DNA from: Fervidobacterium gondwanense DSM 13020
Lineage (GTDB): Bacteria; Thermotogota; Thermotogae; Thermotogales; Fervidobacteriaceae
Assembly (NCBI RefSeq): GCF_900143265.1
Contig: NZ_FRDJ01000003.1
Span: 1 to 64,000, forward strand
Reading direction: 5' to 3'
DNA length: 64,000 nucleotides
Shown: positions 16,761 to 26,832 of the stretch, in pieces
Numbering within the stretch: the first letter of the stretch is position 1
How the letters are laid out: each line of letters starts with the position of its first letter
Program-made: the position numbers and the translations under genes
The notes under the pieces: model-generated
What the model was told of the DNA's origin: nothing
The model's input: only the letters and a program-made list of their open reading frames with translations
Databases searched by the model: none

Positions 16761-19700
16761 ATTACGAAACCTCTTTTCGATAATGGTTATGATTTTTCAA
16801 GTAATTTGGTCAGAGAAATACATGTTGGACATGAAGTGGTTGACGCGAAATCAGAGCACCCCAAGCTGATAAGAAGTTTTCCGAGCGTTTTTGTTGAGAA
16901 CTTTGATGATTTTGTTATTAGTATAAATTCATACACATTTTCAAGTAGATTTTTAATTCCCACAACTATAGAGATTTCAAGAAAGAATGATTCATGCTCG
17001 GTCTTTTTCAACCATTTTGGTGAAAAACCTATTTTGACCGGCAATCAACATGTGATAAGTTTGTCGGAATTAGAACGAACGAATCTAATTAACTCACTCC
17101 TCAGGATTGCTAAGTTCGTATTTTTTGATAATATCCCTCCATTTCCTGCGTATACTCTGTACGATATATACGCTTATGCTACAGAATTCTTCTTTTCGCC
17201 ACCATTTGTACTTAACAATGAAGTGTGGAGACAGGTAATTGAGAATCCACATGTTGTGGGTGATTATATTTTCATAGATGAGGAATTCCTAACAACAGGT
17301 CGTTTTAATAAGGCAAGCACGATGAGAATTTTGGCAGATCTGATAGACTTTTTTGACCTGAAAAAAGAATTTACACAGATTAGCAGTAAGATGAGGGCTT
17401 TCGAAATTGGTGAGGAAGATTTCATCTATCATGGGAATGAGATAGAATTTGCTCGGAACATTGTGGAAAAGATAGCTTCCGAGAGTTCTTTAAGAGAAGT
17501 TTTTTGTATAGACACAAAAGATGTGTACAAAATCTTTAAAGACTATATTTCAGTCGTTGAATACCACATTAGAAAATCTACACAGTATGCTGTTCTGTAC
17601 CTTGGTAATGATTTTACAAATATTCTTAGACAGCTTCTATCTAAGTATTCGAGTCTTATAGCCGATGAGGAAAAGATTAGCTTAACTAAGTGTCTTTATA
17701 ATGTTTGCAAATTTGATAGTGTAGTCGAGGAACTAATCCCAATACTGAAGAGATTTAAAAAAATGATACTCATCATCAAGGACTTGGATAATTGTAGCCC
17801 GTTAATAAGTAGATTTTTAGGAATACTGGATGATTTAAAAATGGAAGCAGGAGTATTAGCTTTTAAATCGAGTCGTGCAGATGTTGTTTATAATTTAGAT
17901 GTCGATAGAAGTAATGCAGCACAGGACTTTTCAAGATATGAAACACATATTGAAGAAGCAACCTTAGAACGCGATGATTTGTACATAGCTTTGCTCGGTT
18001 ATAGATTTAATAAACATGACTTGGCAGTTCTTGAAAAAGTTTTGGGTAAGAGTCTTGAGAGTAATGTTTATAGATTGCAGGCTTCAGGGCTTTTAAGAAC
18101 GGACGACGGCGAATACATAGTTTCAGAAAACCTCAAAAAAGTTCTCAGCGAAATTGATGAAAAAGAGGTAAGAGAAATTCACCTCAAGCTTGCTAAAGAG
18201 TACAGCAAGAGTATTTCGCCTTACACATTAAATTTGAAAAAGGCGGCCGAGCACTACGAGTATGCTGGTTCTAAAACATCGGCTGTGGTTACGTATTTAA
18301 TGTTTATCAGAAATGCCATGAGCAATTATAACTTTTCTCAAACTGTAATTTTAAACGTTTTCGAAACGCTATGGAATATATTGCAGGATATCAACCGTAC
18401 TGATCTCTATGCCTTTCACAAGCTGAGGTTGGAATTCGAATATAGAACAAATAAGAAAGTTTTTGATGCTGTCGTCCCAAAAAAGGAAAAGGGAATTTAT
18501 GCCTATTTGAGAGCATACGAATTATTTGTGAACGAAAAATACACTGAATGTATAGAGTTTATCGATGGCTTGCTCAATTCGGAAAGTTGCACTGACTATG
18601 TGCGTTATAATTTAATCTTCCTCAAAGAGAGGGCCTACTTGGTCTTACACGACAGATTGGAAGATGAAAAGCAAATTTCGGATATTGCTCAAAATATAAG
18701 CGCTGTCAATCTACCTTGGATGGAACTTAAAGCAAAGATGTTTTGGCTTTTGGGAAACTCAAAATCGTATTCGGATTCGAGGAAAGCAAGAGATTATCTG
18801 CAGATGGCGGAGCCCATTGCAAAGGAGCATAATCTCGAACACATATTAATCGATATCTACAACACTCTTGGAATTGTGTATGATGGCACTTTGCTTTCAA
18901 CGATGTATTTTCAAGAAGCCATACGCACTGCACAAAAGATTGGCTACACAAAACGAGCTTTAGTTCCGCGGCTTAATTTGGTACGTGAGCTTTTGTATTT
19001 TGGAAAGTTTGACGACTTGGAAAGAGAACTATCTGGAGTGTCGCTAAGTTTGTCAAATGAGCTCTCCCCGTCAGATAGGGCCTATTTTAACAGATTAAGA
19101 GGAATGATATATACTTATTTGAGAAAATATGAAGATGGACTGAAATACTTTGAAGAAGCTTACGAGATTGAAAAGCAACATAATTTGCCACATGCTTCTT
19201 TAAGAGCCCGCATACTGCACGAATTAATTTGTGGAAATTACGAAAACGCAAAGACAATAATCATTGAAAATTACGACGATCAAGCAATTCATGTTCGTGG
19301 ATTCGAGTTCCTTATAAAACTGGTGTTAGCCAAAGATGATAATGAGTTTTTACAGAATTGGCTGGCATACAAAAATTCACCGTACAATTTGTTGAGAGAG
19401 GAGATGCTTTTCATATTCTCTGAACAGCTAACAAGACTTGACCCAAAAGGATTTGTGGATGAAATTACAAAATGGGAAAGGTTGTTCGGTTCCCAGCTGG
19501 TTAAACTCTCTCTTTTGTATGTGTTGCTTGCTAAAGCAAATTATTATAAGGCTCTCAATAACAGCGTAAAGTTTGAACTTACAAAGCTTGAAATATCAAG
19601 GTTGTTATCGGAAATGGGGATCCGTGAAAGTTTTTCAGAATATAGCTTTGACAAATATTCGGAAAGAATACCTTCAAATGAACTTTATCCAATCGCTGAT

Positions 19701-20543
19701 ATGCTTTACGTTTTAAAATCCGTTGATTCTGACGTGAGTTTGGAGGATGTTGTGCGAATAACTTCAAATGTTATGGTTAATGTTTTTAAACCTAACAGAC
19801 TTTATGTTTCGGTTTTGGATAAAAAATACAACTTTGATATATCAGTAGGTTTATTACCAAAGTTTGGTGAAAAATCTTATCTGAACTTCGAACCTGTGGA
19901 GGTGTACATAAAAGAGAAAATAGACAAAGATTGCGAATATGCTATTTATATGTCTTCCGAAAGACACGTTCACGATGTCACTGAACAACAGAAACTTATG
20001 AACAATGTAATTTTGCTCGAAGAGTTGTTCTCAGGACAGCTGAGAGGGCTGATATATAGAGAGCGCGCTACAATGGATCCGTTAACTGGTTTGTATAACA
20101 GGTGGAAATTTAACAGCATATTCGACGAGTATATGCAAAATTCAAAGACTTCAGGCGAAGAATTCAGCGTTTTTCTGTGCGATGTGGACTCTTTCAAAAA
20201 AATCAACGATACTTATGGCCATTTAAAAGGCGATGAAGTGTTGAGAGTTTTGGCAAAAATTCTCGAGGAGAACATTGAAAGCGCTGGTATAGTGGCAAGG
20301 TACGGCGGAGAAGAATTCGTTGGAATTTTAAAAGGTGACAAAGACAAATGTGTAACACTATGTGAGAATGTGAGAAGGATAATCGAGGATAAATCTGCAG
20401 AGTTACTTGGTTTCAAGGTCACTATGAGTTTTGGGATCTCTTCTTGTAGAGAGAAAGAAACAAAATCGGAGATACTTGGCCTTGCTGACCAAAGGCTTTA
20501 TAAAGCAAAAGAAATAGGAAAGAACAGAGTTTGCTATGACTGA
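16761..20543 (+). CDS. Giant TPR/GGDEF signalling protein A (degenerate STAND-like)
   Basis: About 1,260 residues in the same layout as the next gene. Order: an N-terminal region of about 200 residues with no clear motif, a STAND-like segment in which the P-loop position reads VLYLGNDFTNILRQL (no GxxxxGKT) while a Walker B-like strand KKMILIIKDLDN persists, a long alpha-helical TPR-like region (about 450-950), a GAF-like domain, and a C-terminal GGDEF domain. DPLTGLYNR, FLCDVDSFKKINDTYGH and RYGGEEF are intact, so diguanylate cyclase activity is expected; no RxxD inhibitory site precedes it. The first TTG (16806) has no ribosome binding site. The frame continues upstream to ATT at 16761, 3 bp after AGGGGGG, so that start is preferred but unproven. 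Confidence 0.82.
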   Translation: MTKPLFDNGYDFSSNLVREIHVGHEVVDAKSEHPKLIRSFPSVFVENFDDFVISINSYTFSSRFLIPTTIEISRKNDSCSVFFNHFGEKPILTGNQHVISLSELERTNLINSLLRIAKFVFFDNIPPFPAYTLYDIYAYATEFFFSPPFVLNNEVWRQVIENPHVVGDYIFIDEEFLTTGRFNKASTMRILADLIDFFDLKKEFTQISSKMRAFEIGEEDFIYHGNEIEFARNIVEKIASESSLREVFCIDTKDVYKIFKDYISVVEYHIRKSTQYAVLYLGNDFTNILRQLLSKYSSLIADEEKISLTKCLYNVCKFDSVVEELIPILKRFKKMILIIKDLDNCSPLISRFLGILDDLKMEAGVLAFKSSRADVVYNLDVDRSNAAQDFSRYETHIEEATLERDDLYIALLGYRFNKHDLAVLEKVLGKSLESNVYRLQASGLLRTDDGEYIVSENLKKVLSEIDEKEVREIHLKLAKEYSKSISPYTLNLKKAAEHYEYAGSKTSAVVTYLMFIRNAMSNYNFSQTVILNVFETLWNILQDINRTDLYAFHKLRLEFEYRTNKKVFDAVVPKKEKGIYAYLRAYELFVNEKYTECIEFIDGLLNSESCTDYVRYNLIFLKERAYLVLHDRLEDEKQISDIAQNISAVNLPWMELKAKMFWLLGNSKSYSDSRKARDYLQMAEPIAKEHNLEHILIDIYNTLGIVYDGTLLSTMYFQEAIRTAQKIGYTKRALVPRLNLVRELLYFGKFDDLERELSGVSLSLSNELSPSDRAYFNRLRGMIYTYLRKYEDGLKYFEEAYEIEKQHNLPHASLRARILHELICGNYENAKTIIIENYDDQAIHVRGFEFLIKLVLAKDDNEFLQNWLAYKNSPYNLLREEMLFIFSEQLTRLDPKGFVDEITKWERLFGSQLVKLSLLYVLLAKANYYKALNNSVKFELTKLEISRLLSEMGIRESFSEYSFDKYSERIPSNELYPIADMLYVLKSVDSDVSLEDVVRITSNVMVNVFKPNRLYVSVLDKKYNFDISVGLLPKFGEKSYLNFEPVEVYIKEKIDKDCEYAIYMSSERHVHDVTEQQKLMNNVILLEELFSGQLRGLIYRERATMDPLTGLYNRWKFNSIFDEYMQNSKTSGEEFSVFLCDVDSFKKINDTYGHLKGDEVLRVLAKILEENIESAGIVARYGGEEFVGILKGDKDKCVTLCENVRRIIEDKSAELLGFKVTMSFGISSCREKETKSEILGLADQRLYKAKEIGKNRVCYD

Positions 20544-20565
20544 CAATTCATTCGAGGTGGGAAGT

Positions 20566-23500
20566 GTGGATATCATTGAGTTTTTGCATGAAGGTTATTG
20601 GAGCAAGGACTACATTGTGGAAATCGATGGATTCAAGAAAATAGCTAAGTTCGTTGATAAAAAGTTAATACCGAGAACTTCAGAAGTTATCTTGAAATCA
20701 GAGCTTGGAAGGAATGTAAGAGGACTACTTGTGCCTGATATGTTTGACTTTGAACAAGAGTCGGAGTACATATTTGTGTATTCTATACCTTATTATACTC
20801 GTTATGCGGAATATCAAGAAGATGAGAGGCTGGTCTTTTCGTCCATTATTTCAACCCTGAGAAGTCTGCTCCACATTCCTGGTTTGTACATCCCGTTCCT
20901 TGGAACTGACGACTTAGTAGTTGTTGACGGTGAAATAAAGGTTTTTCTGCCTTTAGCTCAAAACTTGCAATCTCTATTTAATGAAAAAAGCAAGTACAAA
21001 TTCTTTGAAGCACCGGAAGTTTCGAAGGGAGAAGTATCTGATAAATCTACTATCTATGTTTTTGGTAGATTGCTCTCTGAGTTTGTTAAAAGTGAAGAGA
21101 TTAGAGAAATGATAAAACCAATGTTAGGGGACGAGCCGGCTGAAAGGGTTTTCAGTGAAGATGTTCCATTTCAGTATATACCAGAGTCAAAGAAAACATT
21201 ATCAGTTAGAAGAATTAGGAGAGATGAAGAATACGAAGTGATAAATTTAGTCTTGCAAAACGATCCAGAAACGAAATTTATTGGCTTTATAGGTCCACAA
21301 CGCGTAGGTAAAACAACTATGATTGAAAATATTCAAAATCAATTTAGGCAACTGAACATACCATTTATGCATGTAGCATCTGGTTCAGACATTGTCGTAC
21401 AGACTTTGCAATTGGTTTCAGAAAAGATTCCGGAAAAATTATTGGAGAGAATTTCATACTGCCTGGAAAATATCTGTACTATTGATACGATAAGCTTGGA
21501 TATTGTTGAGGCGCTCCAATATCTCGAAAGAGTAGCTATATTTGTCGATGATTATCAGGAAGCTCCTGAACGTTTGAAAGCATTCTTGAGAAAGATAGCT
21601 CAGATAAACAAAACCGGAAATATAAAGATATTGGCATTTTCTGTTGAAGACTCAGAAGATTTTAATACAAGAGTGTTTTTGAATCCGTTCACCAAGGAGT
21701 TAATTTCGAAATTGTTAGAAAATTCCTTGGGTGAGATTGAAAAAGAAGACGTATTTGCAGAGTGGCTATATCACTCAACCAAAGGGTTACCTGGAGTTAT
21801 AGTTGAATACCTCAGATACTTATATGAAATCGATATTTTGAAAAGAGAGCAAGGAAAATATGTTGTCGATATTGACAGGTTATCAGAAGTGAACCTTGGT
21901 ACTTTTGTTTCTGATCGAGCCGAAAGTTTCAAGAACACAAAAGAAAGATATGTTGCTATACTGGGGCAGAAGTTTGTTGAAGAAGAGGTAAGGAAACTTG
22001 AGAGCTTAATTGGTTCGGAAATAGATTTAAGTGTTCTCTACAAAAGCGGTATCCTGTATAGAGAATACGATAAAATTCGCTTTACATTGAAGCAATATTG
22101 GGAGGTCTTGTACGAAAGCATTCCTGATGCTGAAAAGAAGCAACTGCACGAAAAACTTTCAAGTATTCTCAACGATTATGAGAAAAGAGCGATGCATTTG
22201 GAAGCTGTTGGTAGAAAAATTAGTGCAGCGAGAATGTACTTGGAATACATAAGAGAAATGATGATGTACTACGCATCACCATCTGTAATTTACAGCATCT
22301 TGAAAAAGGTTAAAAAGCTTATTGGAAATAAGAATTCTTATGCTCTAATAAAATACGCAGTTGAATTGAGTGAAAGAGTAGAAGACACCTCTTATTGCGC
22401 AGATTTGGAGATTCCTAATACAAAGTTGTATGCATATTACTTAGCTTTGAGATATTACAGCGACTATGAATACGATAGAGCTATTGATGTTCTTAATACA
22501 GGTACCAATTCAAATGGTTATGGAAAGATAGGTTACATAAAGAGAAACATGCTGAAGCTCAAATCAGAGTTTGAAAAAGACCATAGGCGAAGAGATTTTT
22601 ATGAAAAGCTGAAGGAATTGGTCAATGGTTTAGAGCCAAAGAATTCAGAATATGCCAAAATTCTTGTCGACTACCACATTTTTTTGGGATTACTCTTCGT
22701 TGGTAATTCTCCAAAAGCTATAGAAAACCTCAGAAAGGCTGAAAGAATTGCGCTTGATTTTAATATTGCTCACCGACTGCCCACTATATACAATAATCTT
22801 GCTGTTCAGATGTCAAACACCTCTATAACGATGGAATACTTGGAACGTGCAGTCAAAGCAGCGGAAAATATAGGATTACCTGCAAGAAGTTATATGGCAC
22901 GACTTAATATGTTATACAGCGCGCTTTATGCTGGAAGAATAAGAGAATTTGTTGAAGGCATAATCGAAATTAGAAAGAAAATTGAAATGTTGAATTTACG
23001 AAACGAATTCATATACGCGAATTCCTTAGAAGCTTATTATCACGCTTACAATTTTGAATTAGAAGAGGCTCTCGAACATCTCAAAGTATGCCGAGAGAAG
23101 TATAAATTGGAAATGAAGGCAGATGAATGTTCAATATATATGATTACCAGACAATTTGACAAACTTAAAGACACGATACTCGATGTTATCAACAGCGATG
23201 AGACAGAGGAAGAAGTGCGTAAAGCTATGGAAGTGATATTTTCACTTGAAACTCAAGATTTCACTGCTAACTGGGAGAAGTATGTGAACGCAGGTGGAAA
23301 GGTCTTCAGAGAAGAAATCGTCGCAATTTTCGGTAGAAAACTCGCCCAGGAAGTACCGGAAGCTTTTAAAAGGGAACTTGAGTATTTGGAAAGTACTTTC
23401 ACGCTTGATGGATCACTTTTGTCGTTAGCAATGACTTACGAAGGGTATGGACATTACTACTTTGTCAGAGGTAGTGAGTACAAGGCGAGAGCATATTATT

Positions 23501-24516
23501 CAAAAGCAGTTACTATTTATAAAGACATAGGTCTGCTGAACGCTTCAAAAAAACTCAGAGAGATGTACCAAGTAAGGTATGATATAGGTGAAGGCTATTT
23601 CGAAAATAAAGATTTTCAAAAATTCGCTTACGAGCTGCTCTCAAGCTTAAAAGCGGTTGATCCAAAGACTGATCCCGAAAAGCTTCTTGGCTACTTTGCG
23701 TCGAAAATTATTAACGTGTTGCCTGTGAAAGATTTAAGAGTCACTCTTTCCGACAACGTCTTGGATAAGACGTATGAGGTTAGTATAGGTGAGGTTGATG
23801 AAAGTCAAAACGGAGAATATATACAAACGGCACCTTTGAAAGTTCAGATTGAAGATTATATCGATAAGAACGCTCGATACACATTCATTATTCAGAATAA
23901 GAATGTTAAACTGCCAGATGATTATAGATTGCAGATTCTTCCAATCTTAGAGCTTATAGAGTATGCTATGACAGCCGTGCTCAAGGGTACTCTATCTCGT
24001 TTGAGAAGTTTGATAGATCCACTTACAAAGCTTTACACAAGGTACTATTTTTCAGATGTATTGCTTTATTACTTTGAAAAAGCATTTAACGAAAAGGGTG
24101 AACTTACCGTTGTAATGTGCGATATAGATAATTTTAAGAAAATAAACGATACTTACGGACATTTGACGGGTGATGAAGTACTAAAAGAGATTGCAAAAGT
24201 GCTGAGAGAGCACGTAAGAACCACAGATGTGGTTGGAAGATTCGGCGGTGAAGAGTTTATAATCTTGTTCCCCTCAACAGGATTAGAAGATGCTATAAAC
24301 ATTGTTGAAAGATTGAGACGTCATATTAGAGAAATTGCGGGATTCCCATTTAATATATCGCTTAGTTTTGGTGTTGCGAATTATCCAAAATGTCAAGTCT
24401 TTAAATCTGAAGAGTTAATACAAAAGGCTGACATCGCGCTGTACAACGCAAAGAATACTGGAAAGAATAAAATAGTTGTTTATACGGAGGGAATGACAGG
24501 TGGATTACACGCATGA
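20566..24516 (+). CDS. Giant kinase-like/STAND/TPR/GGDEF signalling protein B
   Basis: About 1,316 residues, probably cytosolic. The N-terminal 200 residues look like a degenerate protein-kinase fold (VGSVDIIEFLHEGYWSKDYIVEI; no HRD or DFG motif). A P-loop ATPase of STAND/AAA type follows, with GPQRVGKTT (about 243) and VAIFVDDYQ (Walker B, about 333), then winged-helix and TPR-like repeats to about residue 1040, a GAF-like domain, and a GGDEF domain with DPLTKLYTR, MCDIDNFKKINDTYGH and RFGGEEF. RTTD five residues before RFGGEEF forms an I-site, so feedback inhibition by c-di-GMP is likely. The GTG at 20566 follows GAGGTGG and is preferred to an ATG at 20536 overlapping gene A. Confidence 0.85.
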   Translation: MDIIEFLHEGYWSKDYIVEIDGFKKIAKFVDKKLIPRTSEVILKSELGRNVRGLLVPDMFDFEQESEYIFVYSIPYYTRYAEYQEDERLVFSSIISTLRSLLHIPGLYIPFLGTDDLVVVDGEIKVFLPLAQNLQSLFNEKSKYKFFEAPEVSKGEVSDKSTIYVFGRLLSEFVKSEEIREMIKPMLGDEPAERVFSEDVPFQYIPESKKTLSVRRIRRDEEYEVINLVLQNDPETKFIGFIGPQRVGKTTMIENIQNQFRQLNIPFMHVASGSDIVVQTLQLVSEKIPEKLLERISYCLENICTIDTISLDIVEALQYLERVAIFVDDYQEAPERLKAFLRKIAQINKTGNIKILAFSVEDSEDFNTRVFLNPFTKELISKLLENSLGEIEKEDVFAEWLYHSTKGLPGVIVEYLRYLYEIDILKREQGKYVVDIDRLSEVNLGTFVSDRAESFKNTKERYVAILGQKFVEEEVRKLESLIGSEIDLSVLYKSGILYREYDKIRFTLKQYWEVLYESIPDAEKKQLHEKLSSILNDYEKRAMHLEAVGRKISAARMYLEYIREMMMYYASPSVIYSILKKVKKLIGNKNSYALIKYAVELSERVEDTSYCADLEIPNTKLYAYYLALRYYSDYEYDRAIDVLNTGTNSNGYGKIGYIKRNMLKLKSEFEKDHRRRDFYEKLKELVNGLEPKNSEYAKILVDYHIFLGLLFVGNSPKAIENLRKAERIALDFNIAHRLPTIYNNLAVQMSNTSITMEYLERAVKAAENIGLPARSYMARLNMLYSALYAGRIREFVEGIIEIRKKIEMLNLRNEFIYANSLEAYYHAYNFELEEALEHLKVCREKYKLEMKADECSIYMITRQFDKLKDTILDVINSDETEEEVRKAMEVIFSLETQDFTANWEKYVNAGGKVFREEIVAIFGRKLAQEVPEAFKRELEYLESTFTLDGSLLSLAMTYEGYGHYYFVRGSEYKARAYYSKAVTIYKDIGLLNASKKLREMYQVRYDIGEGYFENKDFQKFAYELLSSLKAVDPKTDPEKLLGYFASKIINVLPVKDLRVTLSDNVLDKTYEVSIGEVDESQNGEYIQTAPLKVQIEDYIDKNARYTFIIQNKNVKLPDDYRLQILPILELIEYAMTAVLKGTLSRLRSLIDPLTKLYTRYYFSDVLLYYFEKAFNEKGELTVVMCDIDNFKKINDTYGHLTGDEVLKEIAKVLREHVRTTDVVGRFGGEEFIILFPSTGLEDAINIVERLRRHIREIAGFPFNISLSFGVANYPKCQVFKSEELIQKADIALYNAKNTGKNKIVVYTEGMTGGLHA

Positions 24517-25435
24517 TTTTGAGAAAGTTAGAAGAATAGATAAAAAGATAGTCTATAAGCTTTGGGACTTAGGATGTGATCTGTATTTTGAGGAAAGCTT
24601 AGCGCACCATGTCAATTTCAGATTAGGGGGCAATGTTCCTCTTTTAATCGTTCCGAACAATAAGATTGGACTCATCGAAACGTTAAAGCTATTGAAGTGC
24701 GAAGAATTTGATTATAGAATACTTGGCAATGGTACAAATATCATCCCAACGGACAAGAGCAAAGATTTTGCCGTAATTTCAACTGAAAGGATTAATGAAG
24801 TTAGAATAAAAGAAGGAATTGTATACGCCTCAGCTGGCGTATCTTTTAAATCACTATGTTTGGCTGCATCGGAGAATTCATTATCTGGGTTAGAAAAAGC
24901 TTACGGTTTACCTGGAAGCGTCGGCGGTGCTATTTATATGAACGCAGGATGCTATGGTTGGGAAACCGCAGAAAATGTTGTCAGCATAGAAGTCTTTGAT
25001 GGAAATGAGATATTTGAAATGAAACCCGACGAGGCGAAATTTGGGTACAGAAATAGTGTATTTAAGAATGAGAGATCACTGATAATTCTTGGGGCTAAAT
25101 TCAGACTCGCTCACGGTAAGAAAGATGAGATTTTGGAATTGATGACTGAAACGATGAGGAAACGATATGAGAAGCAACCGTTAGAATATCCGAGTGCAGG
25201 CAGTGTATTCAAGAGACCGAGACCAGATTTTTACGTCGGCACTGCGATAGAGTCTTTGGGGTTGAAAGGCTATCAAATCGGTGGAGCTCAAGTTTCTGAA
25301 AAGCATGCGGGATTTATAATAAACAAGAACAATGCAACCGCTTCGGATGTTTTGAAACTCATAGATTTCATAAAAACAAAAGTAAAAGAACACTACAACG
25401 TAGAGCTTGAAACAGAAGTGGAAATATGGGATTAA
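24500..25435 (+). CDS. murB: UDP-N-acetylenolpyruvoylglucosamine reductase
   Basis: A 311-residue FAD-dependent enzyme that reduces UDP-GlcNAc-enolpyruvate to UDP-MurNAc in peptidoglycan synthesis. It shows the FAD-binding stretch HHVNFRLGGNVPLLIVP, LGNGTNIIPTD, GLPGSVGGAIYMNAGCYG, and the type II-like SAGSVFKRP with its catalytic Ser. A conserved Glu in ELETEVEIW ends the protein. The start GTG at 24500 lies 8 bp after GGAGGG and overlaps the 3' end of the GGDEF gene by 17 bp, which couples the two. Confidence 0.95.
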   Translation: MDYTHDFEKVRRIDKKIVYKLWDLGCDLYFEESLAHHVNFRLGGNVPLLIVPNNKIGLIETLKLLKCEEFDYRILGNGTNIIPTDKSKDFAVISTERINEVRIKEGIVYASAGVSFKSLCLAASENSLSGLEKAYGLPGSVGGAIYMNAGCYGWETAENVVSIEVFDGNEIFEMKPDEAKFGYRNSVFKNERSLIILGAKFRLAHGKKDEILELMTETMRKRYEKQPLEYPSAGSVFKRPRPDFYVGTAIESLGLKGYQIGGAQVSEKHAGFIINKNNATASDVLKLIDFIKTKVKEHYNVELETEVEIWD

Positions 25436-25467
25436 TATGTGATTTTAATAATCTTGGAGGTGTTGAT

Positions 25468-26811
25468 ATGGGAATGAACGAACTTGTTTGGAAAAAGAGA
25501 ACCCGAGAAGAGATTGAGCATTTTTCTGATGACTACAAAAGATTTATCGAATTTGCGAAGACAGAGCGTCTTGCAATTGAGTATTTTGAGAAACTCTTGC
25601 AGCAGAACGGTTTTGTATCGATGGAAGAAACGGCAAGCAATTTTGATAAGGTTTTTTATATCAACCGTGGCAAGTCACTTGTCGCAATAAAAGGAGACAT
25701 TTCAAAAGGTGTCAACTTTATCGCAGCTCATGTCGATGCTCCTCGCATCGATTTGAGGACATATCCTCTGTATGAAGATAGTTCGATCGCTTTAGCAAAA
25801 ACACATTACTATGGTGGCGTAAAGAAGTACCAATGGTTCAGTTTACCACTGGCATTGGTTGGAGTTGTTGTCAAGGAAAGTGGAGAAAAAATAGATGTAT
25901 GTATAGGTTGCGACGAGAAAGATCCTGTCTTGGTTATCCCCGACCTTCTCCCGCACCTTGACAAGGAAGATAAAAAAGTCAGTGAACAGTTTAGAGCCGA
26001 TAAGATGAACGTAATTCTCGGCTCGATACCACTTGATGGTGAAGAAAAGGAGCCTGTAAAGAAATACGTGCTTAAACTCTTGAAAGAGAAATACAACATA
26101 GATGATGAGGACTTTGTCAGTGCGGATCTTGAATTGGTTCCAGCTTTAAAGCCAAGAGATGTCGGTATAGATGCAAGCTTTGTTGGGGCATATGGACATG
26201 ATGATAGGATATGTGCTTATCAAGCTGTAATGGCACTTTTGGCTGCTGAACCAAAAGAGAAGGCATTGGGGGTAATTCTGTTTGATAGGGAGGAAATCGG
26301 CAGCGAAGGTGATTCTGGAGCTCAGGCACGTTTTTATAAGGCTTTTTTGAGAAAGTTGTTGGTGTTGAAAGGTGTCAGAGACACTGAAAGCGCACTCGAT
26401 GACGTGATAAAGAATTCGACAGTTTTGTCAGCAGATGTAACAACACTCTTTGATCCTTCTTTCCCAGACGTACATGATAAACTTAACGTTGCAAAAGCAG
26501 GCTATGGTGTTGCATTGGTGAAATATACGGGCAGAGGTGGAAAAGGTGGAGCAAGTGAAGCTCACGCTGAATTAGTAGCAAGGGTCAGGGGTATTCTTAA
26601 CAAGAATGGTATTTCGTGGCAAGTAAGTTTGCTCGGAAAAGTAGATGTTGGCGGTGGTGGTACAGTTGCGAAATTCTTAGCGCAAGAAGGATTTAATACA
26701 ATCGATATAGGTCCTGGACTGATGAGCATGCACGCACCATTCGAGCTTGTATCAAAAGCTGATTTGTATGAAACGTACTTAGCATTCAAAGTACTTATAG
26801 AAGAGTTATAA
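25468..26811 (+). CDS. M18 family aminopeptidase
   Basis: A 447-residue zinc aminopeptidase of the M18 family. Metal and catalytic residues appear in order: HVDAPRIDLR (His), YGHDDRICAY (bridging Asp), DREEIGSEGDSG (catalytic and metal Glu), SADVTTLFDP (Asp) and SMHAPFELVSK (His). It trims N-terminal, usually acidic or neutral, residues from peptides in the cytosol. The ATG at 25468 is chosen because GGAGGT lies 6 bp upstream; the frame is open from 25426 but that stretch overlaps murB. Confidence 0.93.
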   Translation: MGMNELVWKKRTREEIEHFSDDYKRFIEFAKTERLAIEYFEKLLQQNGFVSMEETASNFDKVFYINRGKSLVAIKGDISKGVNFIAAHVDAPRIDLRTYPLYEDSSIALAKTHYYGGVKKYQWFSLPLALVGVVVKESGEKIDVCIGCDEKDPVLVIPDLLPHLDKEDKKVSEQFRADKMNVILGSIPLDGEEKEPVKKYVLKLLKEKYNIDDEDFVSADLELVPALKPRDVGIDASFVGAYGHDDRICAYQAVMALLAAEPKEKALGVILFDREEIGSEGDSGAQARFYKAFLRKLLVLKGVRDTESALDDVIKNSTVLSADVTTLFDPSFPDVHDKLNVAKAGYGVALVKYTGRGGKGGASEAHAELVARVRGILNKNGISWQVSLLGKVDVGGGGTVAKFLAQEGFNTIDIGPGLMSMHAPFELVSKADLYETYLAFKVLIEEL

Positions 26812-26832
26812 CAGGCACGCAGGGGTGAAAGC

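Noticed and set aside
25426-25467. Extended N-terminus of the M18 aminopeptidase
   Set aside because: The extension overlaps murB, and GGAGGT is placed for the ATG at 25468.
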